Assembly (NCBI RefSeq): GCF_016583625.1
Contig: NZ_NRRN01000022.1
Span: 1 to 49,024 of the forward strand
DNA from: Halorhodospira abdelmalekii
GTDB lineage: Bacteria > Pseudomonadota > Gammaproteobacteria > Nitrococcales > Halorhodospiraceae
Length of the DNA: 49,024 nt
Direction: 5' to 3'
Below, piece by piece: positions 45,718 through 49,024 of this stretch. The notes below the pieces were generated by a model that searched no databases, was not told the DNA's origin, and worked only from the letters and a program-made list of their open reading frames with translations. Numbering within the stretch: the stretch's first letter is position 1; each line of letters opens with the position of its first letter. The translations under genes were made by a program, and so were the position numbers.

Positions 45718-47247
45718 ATGACTCTTCTCCTGTCACCCTATGAGCAGTACATGTTGGAGCTGATCAATCGAGCTCGTGAGAATCCGCTGGCGGAGGCGCA
45801 GCGCTACGATATCGATCTTAACGAGGACCTGGATCCGGGAACGATCTCTGCGTCTGCTAAGCAGCCGCTCTTCATGAATCTTACGCTGGTCGAGGCCGCC
45901 CGCGCTCATAGCGATTGGATGTTGGATACTGACACTTTTAGTCACACTGGGGTTGATGGTTCTAGCCCTGGTGATCGGATAGCAGCTGCTGGGTACGATC
46001 TTGTTGCACCTTGGGGGTGGGGTGAAAATGTCTCTTGGAGGGGGACCACGGGGAGTTTGGATGATCATGTGAAGCCAAATTTGGCCTCCTATATTGATGA
46101 GCAACATGGGAGCTTATTTTTAAGCTCTGGGCATCGTAAAAATATCATGGCGGAGGGGTTTCGGGAGATTGGGGTCGGTCAATCTTTAGGGAAGTTTACC
46201 TCTGGCGACAGTACGATTTATTCAGCTTCAATGATTACCCAGAAGTTTGCTTTTTCTGGGGACGATATTTTTTTGGGTGGGGTGGCGTACAAAGATTCGG
46301 ATGGGGACAATTTTTACTCTCTTGGGGAGGGGTTGGAGGGGATAAAATTCTCTTTGCCGGATCTTGGTTTGGAGGTCGAAACTCTGAACACTGGTGGGTA
46401 TCAGTTGGCTGTGCCTTCTGGTACACACCAGGTTGTGGTTTCGGGGGAGGGGCTGCAAAATTCTTACAGTAAGGAAGTCACTCTTTCTGATAAAAATAAG
46501 AAGTTGGATTTGGTGCTCGATGTAGATGGTACAGTTAGTGGGGGGTGGGAAGTTTACGGTGACGCTGTACCGGACGATGGTGACGATGGTGTACCGAGTG
46601 ACGATGAGCCGGATGACGGCGCACCGGACGACGGCGCACCGGACGACGGTGAGCCGGATGATGATGTGCCGGACGACGATGTGCCGGATGATGATGTGCC
46701 GGATGATGGTAAGGTGCCTGTTGGTGAGGCGGCTCCTGTTTACGCCGGTCTCTTTTTGAAAGAGATGGTGGGCAATGATTCATTAGAGGGGGGGTTGTTT
46801 GATGTTTTTGTGCGTGTGCTTGGTCGGCAGTTAGAGGAGAATGCTGAGGGCCATTTAGAGCCTTCTCCCGCTTTTGATATCCTCGCCTCGGTCTTTTCTT
46901 TTGTTCTTTCGGACCCTGATGATCGGCCACCGAGTCCTTTAGTCTACAGTAGTGATAAAATTGCGGATGCTCATGCCTTTGCGCATGCGCAAGTTTTTTC
47001 TGATGTTTTGTCTTACGATAATGTTGTAGAAGATGGTGCTGTTTCGGATGGTGCGGGTTTTGAGCGGGATTTAGAGCAGGGTCTGGAGCGGGAGTTGGGG
47101 GCGGGGGTAGAGTCTGAGTCGGATTTGTGGGCGGAGTTGGATTCGTGGGCGGAGTCGAATTTGGTCTCGGAGTCGGATCATAATGTTGTTCAGATCTGCT
47201 GTAGCGGCACTGGGGACATGGTTTACTACGATCCCGATTGGGGTTGA
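45718..47247 (+). CDS. CAP-domain protein, probable type I secretion substrate
   Basis: The 509-residue protein has no signal peptide. Residues about 5-165 form a CAP/SCP domain: SPYEQYMLELINRARENPLA, HSDWMLDTDTFSHTGVDG, WGWGENVSWRG, SSGHRKNIM, REIGVGQ. A beta domain follows (about 175-270) with a calcium-loop-like DSDGDNFYSLGEG, resembling SdrD-B/Cna-B repeats. Then comes a pentapeptide linker of PDDGA/PDDDV units (about 290-330) and an acidic C-terminal region ending DMVYYDPDWG. CAP proteins of this form are found with type I systems; export by the adjacent transporter is inferred. The ATG at 45718 has GGGGG 8 bases upstream. Composition is more AT- and GT-rich than the core. Confidence 0.85.
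   Translation: MTLLLSPYEQYMLELINRARENPLAEAQRYDIDLNEDLDPGTISASAKQPLFMNLTLVEAARAHSDWMLDTDTFSHTGVDGSSPGDRIAAAGYDLVAPWGWGENVSWRGTTGSLDDHVKPNLASYIDEQHGSLFLSSGHRKNIMAEGFREIGVGQSLGKFTSGDSTIYSASMITQKFAFSGDDIFLGGVAYKDSDGDNFYSLGEGLEGIKFSLPDLGLEVETLNTGGYQLAVPSGTHQVVVSGEGLQNSYSKEVTLSDKNKKLDLVLDVDGTVSGGWEVYGDAVPDDGDDGVPSDDEPDDGAPDDGAPDDGEPDDDVPDDDVPDDDVPDDGKVPVGEAAPVYAGLFLKEMVGNDSLEGGLFDVFVRVLGRQLEENAEGHLEPSPAFDILASVFSFVLSDPDDRPPSPLVYSSDKIADAHAFAHAQVFSDVLSYDNVVEDGAVSDGAGFERDLEQGLERELGAGVESESDLWAELDSWAESNLVSESDHNVVQICCSGTGDMVYYDPDWG
46606..46710 (+). repeat. 15-bp tandem repeat coding the Asp/Pro linker of the CAP protein
   Basis: About seven units of the type GCACCGGACGACGGC or GTGCCGGATGATGAT encode PDDG(A/E) and PDDDV. 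Length changes would keep the frame. Confidence 0.85.
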
Positions 47248-47252
47248 GGGTT

Positions 47253-47378
47253 GGTAACAGGTAACAGGTAACAGGTAACAGGTAACAGGTAACAGGTAAC
47301 AGGTAACAGGTAACAGGTAACAGGTAACAGGTAACAGGTAATAGGTAGCAGGTAACAGGTAACAGGTAATAGGTAGCA
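47253..47378. repeat. Heptanucleotide array (GGTAACA, 18 units) behind the CAP gene
   Basis: Twelve perfect GGTAACA units, then GGTAATA, GGTAGCA, two GGTAACA, GGTAATA and GGTAGCA. It starts 5 bases after the CAP gene stop. Every unit carries TAA or TAG, so stops occur in all frames. Confidence 0.95.
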
Positions 47379-48039
47379 GAGGCTCGTTTTTATCTCGCGC
47401 TCCCTCGACCCCGGCCGAGTTGGCGAAACGCTTCGCGGCAGGTCCAGCGCCGGGGGTCGACTGAGCGTACAATCCTTGTACGCCAGTCGACCGCGCGCAT
47501 CCATGCGCGCGCCCTCCGGGCTCTTTCCCGGCGCTGGCCGGCCGCTTTCGCTGACTTCGCCAATCTCGGCGCGGGGTTTCGGTCGCGCTCCATCCGGAGC
47601 CGGTGATCAACAGCCGACCGGCACCCTGGCCGACCGGCACCCTGTCGACTGGTGGTGTGGTGGTGTAGGCCTTGATCATTCCTTGGTCCACTAGCCAGCT
47701 ATATTGTAGAGGGCAGCGGTCGCCGGCTGGGAGTGCTGTTTCCTGGGAACGCCGGCGTCCCCGCCGGTATTCTTGATCAAAGTGGACCAGACTATGATCG
47801 CCGCTGTAGTGTAGCCAGCCGACACTGTTGTGGCTGTCGCTCCTGTTGCTTGCGTTTGGGTAAAAAAGTGGTTAGCCTCCGCAAGCCGGTCTGAAGGAGA
47901 GGGCCGGCCAGGTTCTGCCCCCGGGGCGCTTGGGTGATCTGGGAAGGTAGGTAGGACTTGCTTGTGGGTTGCGAGGGGAGTGCCGCAGGAAACGGCACTC
48001 GCGCCGCCCGGTCGTGTGTCCATGGATGGAGGTATAGGA
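47379..48039. other. Hairpin-rich intergenic region
   Basis: No gene is supported. Several hairpins are visible: GGTCGACTG against CAGTCGACC (near 47457-47493), GCGCGCAT/ATGCGCGC (near 47495-47512), the 32-bp element copy 2 at 47743-47774, and GAGTGCCG/CGGCACTC at 47978-48000. TGGTCCAC at 47684 and GTGGACCA at 47782 bracket about 100 bp. Confidence 0.6.
47743..47774. repeat. 32-bp hairpin element, copy 2 (after the CAP gene)
   Basis: Same element as 45646-45677 with three substitutions outside the main stem pairing or in the loop. Arms around GCCGGCG/CGCCGG are kept. Confidence 0.8.
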
Positions 48040-49024
48040 ATGAACCCCCGTGATAAGGATGTTGAGTGGGATTTTGATCTCTTCAATGATTTCTTTAAGC
48101 CGCTGTTTCTTGTCTACGTCGATCAACACGAGGAGGTGTTTTTCGACGCCCCCCTTGAGGCCGTGGTTGTGGCCGCTTACACCGGTCTGCGCGGCTACGT
48201 CCTAATTGATCCTGATGGTCCATATGTAGCCGCGAACCTCGATCTGTATAAGGCCGAGGAGCGAGTCGAGTATTGGGTTCAGCGCATGGAAAATGGCTTG
48301 GACCCGGCAGCTCTCGGCGCGCAGATGATGTTTGAGGTGGCAACGGGAGATGGTGGTGGCATCATCGCGGACAACCCTGATGAGGTCGCCCGCCGGCAGG
48401 TGGTGGAGGAGGCGGTTCGGACGCTGATCGATCAGGCGCTCCTTGATTCCGATGCCAAAGTCTATATAGATGATGATGATGATAATAATGATGATGTTGA
48501 TGCCGCTGGTAGTGGCGGTGGCCACGCTGGCGATGTCGCCGATAGCGGTGATGTCGGCAGTGGTGGGGTAGCATCCGAAGGATTGGATTGGCTGGTTCTC
48601 TCTCCAGCGGTGACCGCCGAAGCGTTGCGTGCCCGCGAGGCGTTTGACCGGAGTTTAGCCGAGGGTAAAACCGGGTCAGAGGATTCCAGTAACGAACCCC
48701 AGGGTGAGGACGGGTACTACGACGAGGACGGACCCCATGGTGGTGGAGGAGAGGGCTCTGAGCACCCGGAGTTGGAGCTAGGAGAAGGTTCTGAGCCCGT
48801 GCCGGAACCAGAGCCGGACCCGGCCCCGGATCCAGAGCCAAAACCGGAGCCGGAGCCAGAGCCGAAGCCTGAGCCGGAGCCAAAACCGGGGCCAGACCCG
48901 GAACCGGAGCCGGAGCCAGATCCGGAGCCAGATCCGGAGCCAGACCCGGAGCCAGATCCGGAACCCGAGCCGGAGCCAGACCCGGAGCCAGATCCGGAAC
49001 CCGAGCCGGAGCCGGAACCCGAGC
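48040..49024 (+). CDS. Very acidic protein with Glu/Pro/Asp repeat linker (partial, 3' end outside window)
   Basis: The frame opens with ATG at 48040, seven bases after GGAGG, and stays open to the window edge (328 codons). It begins [20 protein letters not shown], with no signal peptide. A folded-looking part covers residues 1-145 ([37 protein letters not shown]). Then come Asp/Asn- and Gly-rich stretches, and from about residue 247 a long linker of EPEP, DPEP and KPEP units. Acidic, linker-bearing proteins without signal peptides next to type I genes are often large exported adhesins or enzymes; that role is inferred. No family was recognised. Confidence 0.75.
   Translation, partial: MNPRDKDVEWDFDLFNDFFKPLFLVYVDQHEEVFFDAPLEAVVVAAYTGLRGYVLIDPDGPYVAANLDLYKAEERVEYWVQRMENGLDPAALGAQMMFEVATGDGGGIIADNPDEVARRQVVEEAVRTLIDQALLDSDAKVYIDDDDDNNDDVDAAGSGGGHAGDVADSGDVGSGGVASEGLDWLVLSPAVTAEALRAREAFDRSLAEGKTGSEDSSNEPQGEDGYYDEDGPHGGGGEGSEHPELELGEGSEPVPEPEPDPAPDPEPKPEPEPEPKPEPEPKPGPDPEPEPEPDPEPDPEPDPEPDPEPEPEPDPEPDPEPEPEPEPE

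Noticed and set aside
47253-47378. Heptamer array as telomere-like or replication-origin iterons
   Set aside because: No replication gene nearby and the unit is too short and uniform for iterons; it fits simple tandem growth behind a stop codon.

Overview
The window is a high-GC chromosomal segment of a gammaproteobacterium. The gene orders rnfABCDGE-nth, purM-purN, DUF2066 close to hda, and ilvH-ilvC-pssA are typical of that class. The many acidic proteins and hairpin-type dispersed repeats suggest a halophilic relative of the Ectothiorhodospiraceae/Chromatiales. That placement is inferred from gene order and style, not from a search. No rRNA, CRISPR array or intact insertion sequence was seen; there is one tRNA.

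Left end (1-3556): a molybdate uptake operon on the minus strand, modE-modA-modB (modB is cut by the window edge), with a ModE-type operator. The modE gene carries a large in-frame internal deletion. Next to it lies a rearranged patch: a 257-bp fragment of a TauE/SafE transporter gene, the 3' end of a RelE-like toxin gene, its intact XRE antitoxin, and then the full transporter gene. A tRNA-Ala(CGC) gene closes this accessory-looking stretch.

Housekeeping core (3738-38197): argG-argD-argF with an 11-copy pentanucleotide tract in front of argG; rnt; an rnf-nth-pyrC run in which RnfA is fused to a bifunctional-nuclease (DUF151) domain and RnfB is fused to RnfC; a DegP/DegQ-like protease; a DUF4160/DUF2442 pair; metG; an outer-membrane protein; an UppP homologue without the usual motif glutamate; mgtE; a hendecad coiled-coil membrane protein; dcd; purM-purN-DUF3108; DUF2066 and DUF481 proteins; hda, yihY and acylphosphatase; a YeeZ-like epimerase; proS; and pssA, ilvC and ilvH. 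The acetolactate synthase large subunit normally found before ilvH is absent.

Right end (38300-49024): an accessory secretion locus. A membrane protein with an ABC-exporter-like membrane half and a degenerate kinase-like half is divergent from a complete type I secretion set (PrtD-type ABC protein, HlyD-type adaptor, TolC-type outer-membrane protein). Downstream are a small unknown protein, an acidic CAP-domain protein without a signal peptide (a likely substrate), and the start of a very acidic protein with a Glu/Pro/Asp linker that runs off the window.

Repeats are a theme throughout. Heptanucleotide or 14-nt arrays sit directly behind stop codons at three places. A 76-bp array separates ilvC from pssA. 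An 82-bp element occurs twice with paired compensatory changes in its hairpin. Further hairpin elements flank the CAP gene.
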